From: Anncaliia algerae PRA339
Lineage: Eukaryota > Microsporidia > Tubulinosematidae
DNA length: 23,181 nt
NCBI GenBank assembly: GCA_000385875.2
Contig: KK365149.1
Coordinates: 50,873 to 74,053, forward strand
Direction: 5' to 3'
The position numbers and the translations under genes were made by a program. Shown here in pieces: positions 10,827-19,338 of this stretch; the first letter of the stretch is position 1, and every line of letters starts with the position of its first letter. The notes under the pieces are model-generated. The model was not told the origin of the DNA. It did not search any database and saw nothing but the letters and a program-made list of their open reading frames with translations.

Positions 10827-12838
10827 CCTGTTTCCTCACAAAATAAATACTTATTTCCCAGTTGATTGGCTGATTTAATAAAAATGTTTTACAATTTTTC
10901 TAAATTTTAATTAAAATCAAAAAATGATAAAATTGTTTTATGAGATCATTTTGAGTAACTTTTCCCATTAATTCTTTAAATGATACATCAATCAAAAGCA
11001 AAAGATATTTTATGATTTCTGAAGATATTTATTAGTTATGCTCAATAGAATAAGTGTTGTAAATATTAAAATATATACAAGGAATTATTACTTAATATTT
11101 TATTTGCTGGAGCTAAGAATATTTTAATTAGAATTTTGAATAAAAAAATTTTAATTTCTAATAATTTACCATAATAAAGGAATTTTATAAATATTTAAAA
11201 GAATGAGCTAATTATATTTTATTAAGATTAGTTAATTTTAGATACATTATTATTTAATTTTTTAAATATTTTATACAAGAGTTACTTAACCAATATTATT
11301 CAAGAATATGTCTTGATTTAAAATATATAAAAAGATTTTGATTAAAACTTTTACAAAGATTATAACATAGGAGAAATAGCCAAAAAAATATTAATTAAAC
11401 CCTTTGATTAATTTAAATAAATAATGTATCTAAAATAAGCATTCTTTTAAATATTATCTAAATACCCTTATAATATTGTGAAGCTCTTAGATATCATTAC
11501 AATTATCCTTTATTGATGAATGCTAGTGAAAGATTTTATATCATAAAAGGTTCAATTCAAAATAGAATTTAATTTATCAAAATAAAAATGTCGAATGTTT
11601 AAAAGGGATGAAAGAATATTTATGTATGTAAATATTTCCTAATTAGTTAAAATAGTATTTCCTCGCGTGTTTTCTTAGTCATATTCACTCCATATTATAA
11701 ATTAAAAATATCTTTATAAATGATCAATAAGAAGACATTAGACTTGTGTTAAAAATAATTCATTACTTTATATAAAAATTTTATGTTTTTTGTTTTTTGA
11801 CCATGCAAACTTTTGCTTTTAAAAGCATTACAGTGGTTGCTTTACCTGCATCTGAGCATCCGGGATTAAATTTTTTGCATTCTTTATTATTAAAAGAGTA
11901 TATCTAAATGATGATTTATCTCATATCAAAGCCCTTCAAAATGAAAAATATATAACCAGAATATTGGGAGGATAACCAAAGAGTACATGAACAAAATTAA
12001 CATTAAAAATGTATCTTTTTAAATTATTTATTTAAAATACCTATGTTTTAAAGTGGTAATTGTGAATTAACTACTGAAATTCAGTTCTTATTATATTTAA
12101 CATATATGATTTATAATTATTATAGATAGTTTAAATCTATTATTTATTTAAATCATGTCGTTATGAATGCTATATTTGGTTTTTTTGGATTGGTAAAGTT
12201 CTATTGTTATAATTATTTATTAATTTTAATGAATAATATTTACAATTATCTTTTAAATTTTTTAACTATTTAAGAATAATTTATTTATTTTAAGACATTT
12301 TCTACTCTTAAATTGGTGTATTCCAATAGTAAATCAAATATCTTTAAAATTCTAAATATTAGTTATTTATGGAGTAAAATTATCTTTTAAAGTAATAAAT
12401 AAAATTATTTAATATTATTTTTATTTTTATTCTATATTTATCATAAAAAACTTAGCCTTCTTAATATTTAAACATATTGACTGATTTTCAGAAGATATTT
12501 TTATCTTTAGAATTATTTTTATCTTTAGAATGGTTTTTGTTTCATTAAAATTGATGAATTTATTTAAAAATTCTATAAATACCTTAATCTCTTTTTAGCT
12601 TTGGTCCTGATATGATAGTATAATAAAATATTTGGCATTTTTGTATTTTTTTTTTAGAAAAGGTTATTGTACATAAGAAACATGACTTTGTTTTAGCTTT
12701 TTCTAGAAAAAACATAGTATATAAAGAAAAGAAATAATGAACCCATGAATAAAGAGAAAACCAATGAAGGAAAATATATTTTTCATGAATTAATGACTTA
12801 TTTTATAAATTTAAAAATAAATGTTTAATTAATAATTG
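10827..12838. other. 2-kb AT-rich gap with no supported gene
   Basis: No long ORF occurs. A 34-codon plus-strand ORF at 11803-11907 (MQTFAFKSITVVALPASEHP...) sits in a GC-richer patch running to about 11990 and looks like a coding fragment of unknown origin. Around 12496-12531 there is a perfect 18-bp tandem duplication. The rest is A/T-rich sequence without visible structure. Confidence 0.5.
12496..12531. repeat. Perfect tandem duplication of an 18-bp unit
   Basis: Two exact copies of TATTTTTATCTTTAGAAT lie head to tail. This is a small slippage-type duplication in non-coding DNA, with no known function. Confidence 0.8.
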
Positions 12839-12841
12839 CCC

Positions 12842-13036
12842 ATGGACAGTAAGAGGGAGAAACACTGGATGAATAAAAAGGATGATAAGTACAGTCTTTA
12901 TAATTTTTACGTAAAATATCATAAAGTCCTATCCTCTCGGGAGAATTTTAATAAAACAACATTAAATAAATCCTTATGTTCTAATTTCCTCTCCGGTACT
13001 AAAGTCGCGCATATAAGATACAACAAAGATATATAA
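12842..13036 (+). CDS. Small basic hypothetical protein, 64 aa
   Basis: I do not recognise this protein. The ATG at 12842 is preceded immediately by CCC (12839-12841), which favours a real gene and sets the start; an in-frame TTG two codons upstream is not the start. The product is basic and hydrophilic. It has a charged N-terminus (MDSKREKHWMNKKDDKY), an aromatic segment (SLYNFYVKYHKVL, residues 18-30) and a C-terminal SGTKVAHIRYNKDI. There is no signal peptide or membrane segment, and one Cys. Its GC content is higher than the DNA on either side, including ctctcgggag and aaagtcgcgcat. It could be a small conserved protein too divergent to name, or the start of a longer gene that has been lost. 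No downstream continuation is visible. Confidence 0.6.
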   Translation: MDSKREKHWMNKKDDKYSLYNFYVKYHKVLSSRENFNKTTLNKSLCSNFLSGTKVAHIRYNKDI

Positions 13037-13253
13037 AAAATGATAACTTTATTAGAACAATGATTTACATATTTAATTAATCACATCAAACCTAATCCCA
13101 ACACCACTCGTAAAATATAAACATCTAAAAAATTTAAGTAATATGAACTAGAAGTACATAAGTAAAAAAATATGCTTTAAGTTATTGGAAGGTTTAACTG
13201 AGTAAATTATTTTCTAATATTTTATAAATTAATAATTTTAACACAATTAATAT

Positions 13254-14186
13254 TTACTTATAATAATGTTGTATTGTAGCAATGGACTTAGCATATCTTT
13301 TATCTCTTTCCATAACAAATATATAATCCTCCATAGTTATTTGTTTATTATTAACCTTTTTTTCTAAATCTTTTTCATTGAAAGGAGAATACAATGATTT
13401 AAATTGAGAATCTTTGTCTGTGACAATTTCTGTATCAGAGGCATCCATCCAACTCTTTTGTTGTCTACCAAGTGCTTGTAATGCAATTGTATTGGACATC
13501 CTCTTTTTAATCACTAAATCCTCCCTTTCTTCGATAGATTTTTTTAATTTCTTTTTGTCATCATTTTCAAATCTTTCAATTTTAAGTTTTTCAAATTCCT
13601 TCTTTTCCTCCTGCTCAAGTACCCAGAGCTGTCTTCTTATATCATTATCTATTCTAATTACATAGGACTGAAGTTCCTCTTCTACACGCATTTTACAGGC
13701 TGATATCATTTTATCATATAAATCCAGTATCTTCCTCTTTATTCCTAGGTATAGCAGATAATATACTTCACTATCTACTGCGATCTTCTTTCCTTTACAT
13801 ATTTTACTGCACATATCCACAAGAGTGTGCATATTAAAAAAGTGTGAAATCTCATTTTCCCTGTCCTGCACTGCATCATAGCTATAAGAAACATACTCTT
13901 CAGTTTCTTTTGTGATATTTTCAGCCTCTTGTTTTAAGTCAATACCAGAATATTGCATAATATCATGTAAATGTTCTGTTTTTATCTCTTCCTGTTGGTA
14001 CATATTCTGTGTTGTTGATTTATTAGTATAGAATAGTGATGAGAATTCTTCTGTATCTAATGTTAATCTGCATATTTCTAAAAATGAAGCAGTGGTTAAG
14101 CTTCCATTACTCAATGATTCATAAGCTAATCTTATTTTATTTTTTTTACTAGGATGAAGCTTTTCTAAGAAGGCAAGATTAATCAT
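13254..14186 (-). CDS. TAF4: Transcription initiation factor TFIID subunit 4 (TAF4)
   Basis: TAF4 pairs with TAF12 through a histone fold and is a core scaffold subunit of TFIID in the nucleus. Residues 118-165 (FNMHTLVDMCSKIC...) fit the histone-fold region. Residues 185-232 form a charged helix or coiled coil. NTIALQALGRQQKSW (232-246) matches the conserved TALAAIG-type segment after it. The tail ITMEDYIFVMERDKR (283-297) matches the end of animal TAF4 (RVNLRDLIFCLENER). The N-terminal 4-50 (EKLHPSKKNKIRLAYESL...) resembles an RST domain, the RCD1-SRO-TAF4 protein-binding module. Large Gln-rich activation regions of animal TAF4 are absent, leaving 310 aa. CCC at 14188-14190 lies one base before the ATG. 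DPH6 lies upstream in the same direction, 281 bases away. Confidence 0.85.
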   Translation of the reverse strand: MINLAFLEKLHPSKKNKIRLAYESLSNGSLTTASFLEICRLTLDTEEFSSLFYTNKSTTQNMYQQEEIKTEHLHDIMQYSGIDLKQEAENITKETEEYVSYSYDAVQDRENEISHFFNMHTLVDMCSKICKGKKIAVDSEVYYLLYLGIKRKILDLYDKMISACKMRVEEELQSYVIRIDNDIRRQLWVLEQEEKKEFEKLKIERFENDDKKKLKKSIEEREDLVIKKRMSNTIALQALGRQQKSWMDASDTEIVTDKDSQFKSLYSPFNEKDLEKKVNNKQITMEDYIFVMERDKRYAKSIATIQHYYK

Positions 14187-14187
14187 T

Positions 14188-14190
14188 GGG
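14188..14190 (-). promoter_or_regulatory. CCC start motif of TAF4
   Basis: The minus strand reads CCC-A-ATG. The spacing is identical to that at DPH6 (15189-15191). Confidence 0.6.
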
Positions 14191-14467
14191 AATGAAAAAT
14201 AATCTTTAATAAATTAATATTTTTATTTAAATCTGAATTATTCAAAAAATATAATTTATTAAAAAAATAAAATATTTAGAATTATATTTAAAATAATTAA
14301 TATTTAAATAAAAATATTAAAAAAAAACATTCTTTAAATAAATAATACAATTATTTGTTCAATTTTTAATTATAATTGTGTATAATTTATTTTTACAAAT
14401 GATTAGATTTCTACAACAAAAGTATTAAGAAAATAAAAGAAATGTATTATAAAGTTTTATTAAATAA

Positions 14468-15187
14468 TTATTTATTAATCGTTATAAATTTATTAATCTT
14501 TGCATAAAAAGTATTTTCTTTTTTATTAACCTCCTCAGGATGAACAAATATTTCATGTTCTAAAATTTCTATTTTTTTAATAAAGTGAGGAGAATCTAAA
14601 ACAATTGTTTCATATTCCCCACCCTCTCCACAAGCATTAAATTGTGGTTTATCTTTGTAGTACTCATATAAATCATTTAACTCTTTAAACATAAAGTTTC
14701 TTCCTACTCCTGCAACTTTAATAACAACTGCTTGTATTTTGTAATCTATCATTTCTTTCAATAGTTCTAATTGATCTTTATTAAAAAGTGGTGCTAATGA
14801 CTGCTTTTGTAATCTTTTACACACTGAATCAACTCTATTCTTTTGGTAGGAAGAAAGAATTGCTCCAGAGGAGACTGAATCATATTTTATTGGAATATCT
14901 TTTAATATTTTATATAAGTCCTCTACTTCATCATTTTCAGTAGGTACATAATTCATATCTTTATTGATTGTCAAGCAATCAGATTCTTTGATAAAAATAG
15001 GTACGTTAAAGCATTCAGAATAAATGCTAATGATTTCTTTACCAACAGTCTGGTACATGTAGCTGTCTAAATTATCTGATTTACAGTAAATATAAACTAA
15101 CCCTCTAAGATTGTATCCTTTATCAATTAATAAATTTGTAGTATAAATTGAATCTTTACCACCACTAATCAACGCAATGAAATCCAT
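14468..15187 (-). CDS. DPH6: Diphthine--ammonia ligase
   Basis: It carries out the last, ATP-dependent step of diphthamide synthesis, amidating diphthine on the translocation factor eEF2 in the cytosol. The PP-loop ATPase signature SGGKDS is at residues 8-13. LDSYMYQTVG (40-49), SSGAILSSYQKNRV (106-119) and CGEGGEYET (186-194) are the hallmark DPH6 motifs. At 239 aa it is the bare catalytic domain, similar to human DPH6 (267 aa) and without the RidA-like extensions of yeast Dph6. The start is fixed by the SGGKDS position and by CCC one base before the ATG. It runs divergently from the tubulin cofactor C gene, with 206 bases of nearly pure A/T between the two starts. Confidence 0.94.
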   Translation of the reverse strand: MDFIALISGGKDSIYTTNLLIDKGYNLRGLVYIYCKSDNLDSYMYQTVGKEIISIYSECFNVPIFIKESDCLTINKDMNYVPTENDEVEDLYKILKDIPIKYDSVSSGAILSSYQKNRVDSVCKRLQKQSLAPLFNKDQLELLKEMIDYKIQAVVIKVAGVGRNFMFKELNDLYEYYKDKPQFNACGEGGEYETIVLDSPHFIKKIEILEHEIFVHPEEVNKKENTFYAKINKFITINK

Positions 15188-15393
15188 TGGGTCAATAATT
15201 TGTATAAAATAACTTTATTTTAATTTATTTTATTTTAATTAATTTTATTTTATTTAATTTTATTTAATATAATATTTAATTATTTCATTTATTTTGAATA
15301 ATTTTTAATTTATTATTTTTATAAACATTTAAATTCAGTCTTTAAAAAAAATAAATTAATTATTTGTATATTAACCTAATCCACTTTACTTGC
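15188..15393. promoter_or_regulatory. Shared divergent intergenic region of DPH6 and TBCC
   Basis: The two starts face apart across 206 bases. Positions 15189-15191 give the DPH6 CCC motif. About 15210-15300 is almost only A and T, built from irregular ATTTTATTTAATT-like units, and may be a nucleosome-poor shared promoter. On the TBCC side there is only CCTAATCC at about 15375-15382, a possible variant signal. Confidence 0.45.
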
Positions 15394-15948
15394 ATGACTA
15401 TAGAAGAATCATCTTTAAATGAATTAACAATAAAATTAAAACAATTAGAATCAAAAATACAGGTAGAAAAGAGGACATATGACAAAGAAAGACTTAAAAA
15501 AGAACTTACCATTCTTAAAAAAAGAATTGCTATAATGATAAATGAAGATGTTAAAGCTACAAAGAGTGATGAAATAGAAATACATAAAAATAAACAGTTA
15601 ACTTACTCTGATAAAATTATTTGTAATGAAAGAAGCAATGAAAACTTAAATTTAGAAGGAAAAGATATTTTTTTAGAAAATTTGTTTAATTGTAATATTT
15701 CAATTAAATCTGATAATTCAGTTTTACTGATTAATTTAAGTAATTGTTTTATTCAATGCATTAGTAAACAAATAAGATTGGTAAACTGTAATGATTTAAC
15801 TATTGATTGTTTTACTGAGACTGGTATTTTCTTAGAAAAAAGTAAATTAATTAAAATAAAGAAAAGGAATGAAGAAAATAATTATTGGTATGAAATTAAA
15901 GATTTTACTAATCCATTATCAAATGAAAATTATCAATTTATAGAATAA
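15394..15948 (+). CDS. TBCC: Tubulin-binding cofactor C domain protein
   Basis: Cofactor C completes the tubulin-folding pathway: with cofactors D and E it triggers GTP hydrolysis on beta-tubulin and releases the alpha/beta dimer. The start is ATG 15394; the frame is open 30 bases further up, but only from a TTG. Residues 1-50 form a Lys/Glu-rich helix, like the N-terminal coiled region of TBCC. Residues 90-155 read as the right-handed beta-helix (FLENLFNCNISIKSDNSVLL...), including KQIRLVNC (125-132), where R128 aligns with the arginine finger of the QQLR motif. The end, NYWYEIKDF (163-171) and ENYQFIE, matches the NNWNDVDDF ... SPNWSI tail of human TBCC. At 184 aa it is about half the human length. 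RP2 and cyclase-associated proteins share the fold, but the tail favours TBCC. It converges with the proteasome gene, 88 bases away. Confidence 0.83.
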   Translation: MTIEESSLNELTIKLKQLESKIQVEKRTYDKERLKKELTILKKRIAIMINEDVKATKSDEIEIHKNKQLTYSDKIICNERSNENLNLEGKDIFLENLFNCNISIKSDNSVLLINLSNCFIQCISKQIRLVNCNDLTIDCFTETGIFLEKSKLIKIKKRNEENNYWYEIKDFTNPLSNENYQFIE

Positions 15949-16036
15949 AAATTTAATAAAAGTATGCTAAATTGTAGTAAAAATTTAAAAATCTCAAACA
16001 AAATATTATTTATAAGAATGCATAAATTGTAATTTT

Positions 16037-16738
16037 TTATTTATTATATTCTTCGTATAATTTTTGGACATCATATGATCCTATTTTATTCCAACCATCA
16101 TAATTCATGTGATATAAATTTACAGTTCCTCCCGAAAATGCATCCCTATGTGCAGCATGGTAGATTGCTCTCTTGCCTAAATCCAATGCTTCTTCTAGGG
16201 TTAAATCAAATCTATAATGAGATGATAGCACTCCATAAGCAATAGTAGAACCACTTCCTACTGAAAAAAGGTCTCCCTTTACTCTAAGCCCATCATCATT
16301 CACATAATAAATAGCAGGCCCATTCAAATCATATCCGCAGATCATTGATCCTACGCTTAACCCATAACCACTGTACCTGTAAAGATTATCACTTAAGAAT
16401 TTGCTAGCTGCACACACTGTTATTCTTTTGCTGTATCTTAATTCATGTCCCTTAGCATAGTTACCCATCAATTTTTCCCAATAGAAACAATCAGCTGCTC
16501 CACCAGCCATTGTTCCCAATAAATGTTTGTTCACTTCAATGACCTTGTTAACTGTTTGTGATGCAATGTAAGGACCTGATGTAGCCCTAGAATCTACACA
16601 TACTATGATTCCCTCTTTAAAGATAAATGCTAATGTGGTTGTTCCTTTCCTTGGTTTGATAAATTCTTTTATTATTTTATCATTAATTACTCTTTCATTT
16701 ATTGAAGAAAGATTGTTACAAAGGACTTCTTCTTTCAT
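16037..16738 (-). CDS. PRE2: Proteasome subunit beta type-5 (chymotrypsin-like)
   Basis: This is the catalytic beta5 subunit of the 20S proteasome, which cuts after hydrophobic residues. KGTTTLAF marks the autocleavage site before Thr33, the future N-terminal nucleophile. In mature numbering Asp17 (CVDSRAT), Lys33 (TVNKV) and Met45 (LLGTMAGG), the S1-pocket residue typical of beta5, are all present. [31 protein letters not shown] and HRDAFSGG also match beta5 closely. The mature part is about 201 residues, close to normal, while the propeptide of 32 residues is much shorter than the roughly 75 in yeast. CCTTAA directly abuts the ATG, as at G6PD. About 1.2 kb of gene-free DNA lies upstream. 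Confidence 0.96.
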   Translation of the reverse strand: MKEEVLCNNLSSINERVINDKIIKEFIKPRKGTTTLAFIFKEGIIVCVDSRATSGPYIASQTVNKVIEVNKHLLGTMAGGAADCFYWEKLMGNYAKGHELRYSKRITVCAASKFLSDNLYRYSGYGLSVGSMICGYDLNGPAIYYVNDDGLRVKGDLFSVGSGSTIAYGVLSSHYRFDLTLEEALDLGKRAIYHAAHRDAFSGGTVNLYHMNYDGWNKIGSYDVQKLYEEYNK

Positions 16739-16744
16739 TTAAGG
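16739..16744 (-). promoter_or_regulatory. CCTTAA start element before PRE2
   Basis: The minus strand reads CCTTAA-ATG, identical in sequence and spacing to the G6PD start. Confidence 0.5.
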
Positions 16745-17974
16745 ATTATTTTTTTTATAAATAAATATTTTTTTATGATCGAATTTAAATTGCTTATTTT
16801 AAAGGTTGTAATTTTATAAAGCATTATTTATGATATTTTATAAATAAAAATATTAAAAATAATTATTTAAATAATTATTTTATATTAAAGATTCCTAAAC
16901 CTTTTGTGCAAAAGATTTAATTTTTTATTAAAATATATCATAATTGGAAACTTTAGCATTATATTCATTTTAAAATTTACAATAATTAAAATATCAAAAT
17001 AATACTTCAGGTGTATTTAATTTATATATTTTAGTATAAAGCTTATTCTTATATCTTTAAACAAAAATATATTTGATTTAAATTCTAAAAATACTACAAG
17101 TGATTAAATATTAAATGTACTAATCACTAGAAAGAAAGACATTGTCTAAGTAAATATTTTATACAAAATATTATTTACTTGACTACTAAAAAATAAGTTA
17201 TAAATTTATTACATTTTATAATTTTAGATATTTCAACCATTGGTACATGTTTTAAATCATTTCAATAATTAACAATTAAAAAAAAAAATATCTTAAAAAA
17301 TTATTATTAATCTACTTTTAAGGATATTTATTTTTAAAATATGTTAATAAATTTTCACTTGATGATTCATCATTAAATATTTGTTAAAGAAATGAAACAT
17401 TATTACAATTTACTAGAATTTTAAAATATTTAATTATCTTTTCAACATATTCTTTAATATTTTTGTGTATTAATAAAATATTTAAAAAATTAGAAATTGA
17501 TTCAGTTATTTTTGTTAAATGATCTTTATAAGATAAAAAAACTTAAGTTTTTATGTAATAACTCAGCTGATCATGTAAAATAGTGTTTCTTTGTGATTCT
17601 AAATTTAAACACGTGTTTTAAAAGTGGAATATTAAACAATATTAAATAACTAAATCTACTTTAAAGTTATAAACTTACATTTAATTTGTTTCAGGATTCT
17701 TATTTAAAAAAATCAATAAATTTAAAAGATTGATAAAAATTTCCTGCAATATCGAATTGTTAAATATCATTAATAAAAATAATTAACTAATTTATATAAT
17801 GTATATGTTTACCTAATACATTTTATTCTTTTAAAAAATATGACTTATTTTGTGTATGATATTAAAGAATTTAAATGGTTTTATAAATAATTAAAATATT
17901 AAATTAGAAAAACAATTCTGAAGGAATATTTGAAAATTAACTCATATTTTTAAAAGCAATGTTAAAAATATCCT
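16745..17974. other. AT-rich gap with nothing recognisable
   Basis: No ORF, repeat array or RNA-like segment stands out on either strand. The stretch lies upstream of PRE2 and downstream of the Mpe1 gene, so promoter and terminator signals may sit at its ends, but none is visible. Confidence 0.6.
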
Positions 17975-18694
17975 TCATTTATTATAAAATCTTTCTACTT
18001 CATTCTGTAATTCATCATCAAATGACTTATATTCAACCTTTTTATCACAAATGTAACAATATTCTTTTATACATTTATTACAGAATGAGTGTTTACATTG
18101 CAATATCATTGGTTTATTAAATATTTCATTGCAAACGGCACAAATAATATGATTAGGAACATTAGATTTCAAAATACCTTGTATTTTCTGCCATTCTTCA
18201 ATCTGTGGTTGTATTTTTACATAACTTCCCCTTTCATCTATGAGATTTCCTTCCTTAGGCTCTTTACTTTCTATTAAAAATGCTTTGGGAATGCCTGTGG
18301 GCTTTCTAGCTCTTATTACATCATAATTTTTGTCTTGATTTGTTGGGCAATACTGAATAAAATGTCCCTTTTGTCCACATCTGAAGCAAACATAAGTTGC
18401 AGGTGGTGCTCTTTGTTTTCTTTGTCTGATAGATTCACGAGGTATGTTGGGTTTGCTCTTTGCCATCCACAATGGAATTCTTTTAACATTAATACTTGAA
18501 TTCCTGTAAATAATGGTATCATCATTTAACTCTTCATCATTTTCATAAAGTAATAGATCAAAATCCTCTGACAACATCTGCTTTTGAGAAATAATTTCTG
18601 ATTTTAGCTCCCAACCTAATAAAGATGTTCCTTCAAATGTAATCTTTGATGAAATTTTACTGTTTATAAATTTATAATTTATATATGATCCCAT
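17975..18694 (-). CDS. MPE1: Mpe1/RBBP6-like mRNA 3'-end processing factor (DWNN, zinc knuckle, RING)
   Basis: Mpe1 is a subunit of the cleavage and polyadenylation factor in the nucleus and helps couple poly(A)-site recognition to cleavage. The ubiquitin-like DWNN domain occupies residues 1-75 (YINYKFINSKISSKITFEGT...). A CCHC zinc knuckle follows: C103, C106, H111, C116. KPTGIPKAFL (131-140) is the conserved segment after the knuckle. The RING has C185, C188, C200, H202, C205, C208, C213, C216, all eight ligands, with only four residues between the sixth and seventh. At 239 aa it is about half of yeast Mpe1 (441) and lacks the long basic tail. The start is set by the DWNN domain at residue 1. 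GGG at 18703-18705 lies nine bases upstream, and an out-of-frame ATG (18705-18707) overlaps it. Confidence 0.93.
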   Translation of the reverse strand: MGSYINYKFINSKISSKITFEGTSLLGWELKSEIISQKQMLSEDFDLLLYENDEELNDDTIIYRNSSINVKRIPLWMAKSKPNIPRESIRQRKQRAPPATYVCFRCGQKGHFIQYCPTNQDKNYDVIRARKPTGIPKAFLIESKEPKEGNLIDERGSYVKIQPQIEEWQKIQGILKSNVPNHIICAVCNEIFNKPMILQCKHSFCNKCIKEYCYICDKKVEYKSFDDELQNEVERFYNK

Positions 18695-18717
18695 AATATT
18701 AGCCCATTAATATGTAC

Positions 18718-18935
18718 TAATTATTTAATTATTTAATTATTTAATTATTTAATTATAAAATTATAAAATTATTAAATTATTAAATTATTAACTTATAAAA
18801 TAATTTAATTATAAAATTATTAACTTATAAAATAATTTAATTATTTAATTATTAAATTATAAAATTATAAAATTATTTAATTATAAAATTATAAAATTAT
18901 TAAATTATAAAATTATTAAATAAATAAATTATTAA
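18718..18935. repeat. A/T-only 8-bp minisatellite next to the MPE1 start
   Basis: The array is built almost wholly from 8-bp units ATTATTTA, ATTATAAA and ATTATTAA, which differ at two positions and come in blocks of the same variant. A longer unit (attattaacttataaaata followed by atttaatta) occurs twice, at about 18784 and 18819, showing a higher-order duplication. It lies within about 25 bases of the MPE1 start and may shape its promoter. Length is probably variable between strains. Confidence 0.85.
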
Positions 18936-19224
18936 TTGGTTGATTCATTATTTTAATATTTTTTGTGTTAATTTTAAGAAAATACTTTATTTTATTAATC
19001 TGAAACCTTAACATAATAAAAAATATTCAATTTATTAATTTTAAATAGAAAATAATTATTTAAGAATTACAATTATCTAAGAATAAATGAAATTTATCAA
19101 TCTAAGATAAACCTTTGAAAATATATTTAAAACATTTTTATTTGATACTTAATTTTCAAGTGTCTTTTATTTTTAATTTTATTTTTTTAAGATTCATACC
19201 TTGTAACACAAATAAAAATAAACT
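18936..19224. other. Shared upstream region of MPE1 and the charged-repeat gene
   Basis: AT-rich and non-coding on both strands. Together with the minisatellite it forms the divergent spacer between the MPE1 start and the small ORF at 19225. No CCC motif is seen. Confidence 0.5.
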
Positions 19225-19335
19225 ATGATTAAATATATTGGTTCATTTATGTCTCAGGATAAATCTCTGACAAATCTGAAAGAAAGAGAAACACAAAGGT
19301 TTCAGCAAATATATAAAATGAAGAAATCACTGTAG
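19225..19335 (+). other. 36-codon in-frame ORF directly upstream of the charged-repeat protein
   Basis: ATG 19225 opens a 36-codon frame (MIKYIGSFMSQDKSLTNLKE...) ending in TAG at 19333-19335. One codon (ACA) separates that stop from ATG 19339, and both ORFs are in the same frame. Its base composition is GC-richer and more gene-like than the flanking DNA. It may be a leader ORF acting on translation, a small protein in its own right, or a former N-terminal extension cut off by one stop. I do not recognise the peptide. Confidence 0.4.
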
Positions 19336-19338
19336 ACA

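Noticed and set aside
11540-11570. GGTTCAATTC as a Pol III B box
   Set aside because: The flanking bases do not form a T stem and no A box or acceptor stem is found upstream.
13414-13665. 83-codon plus-strand ORF inside TAF4
   Set aside because: Antisense shadow of the charged coiled-coil codons.
15364-15393. TTG start giving TBCC ten extra residues
   Set aside because: ATG 15394 is available and the extra residues do not match the family.
18316-18525. 69-codon minus-strand ORF overlapping MPE1
   Set aside because: Same strand, different frame from a gene with three intact domains.
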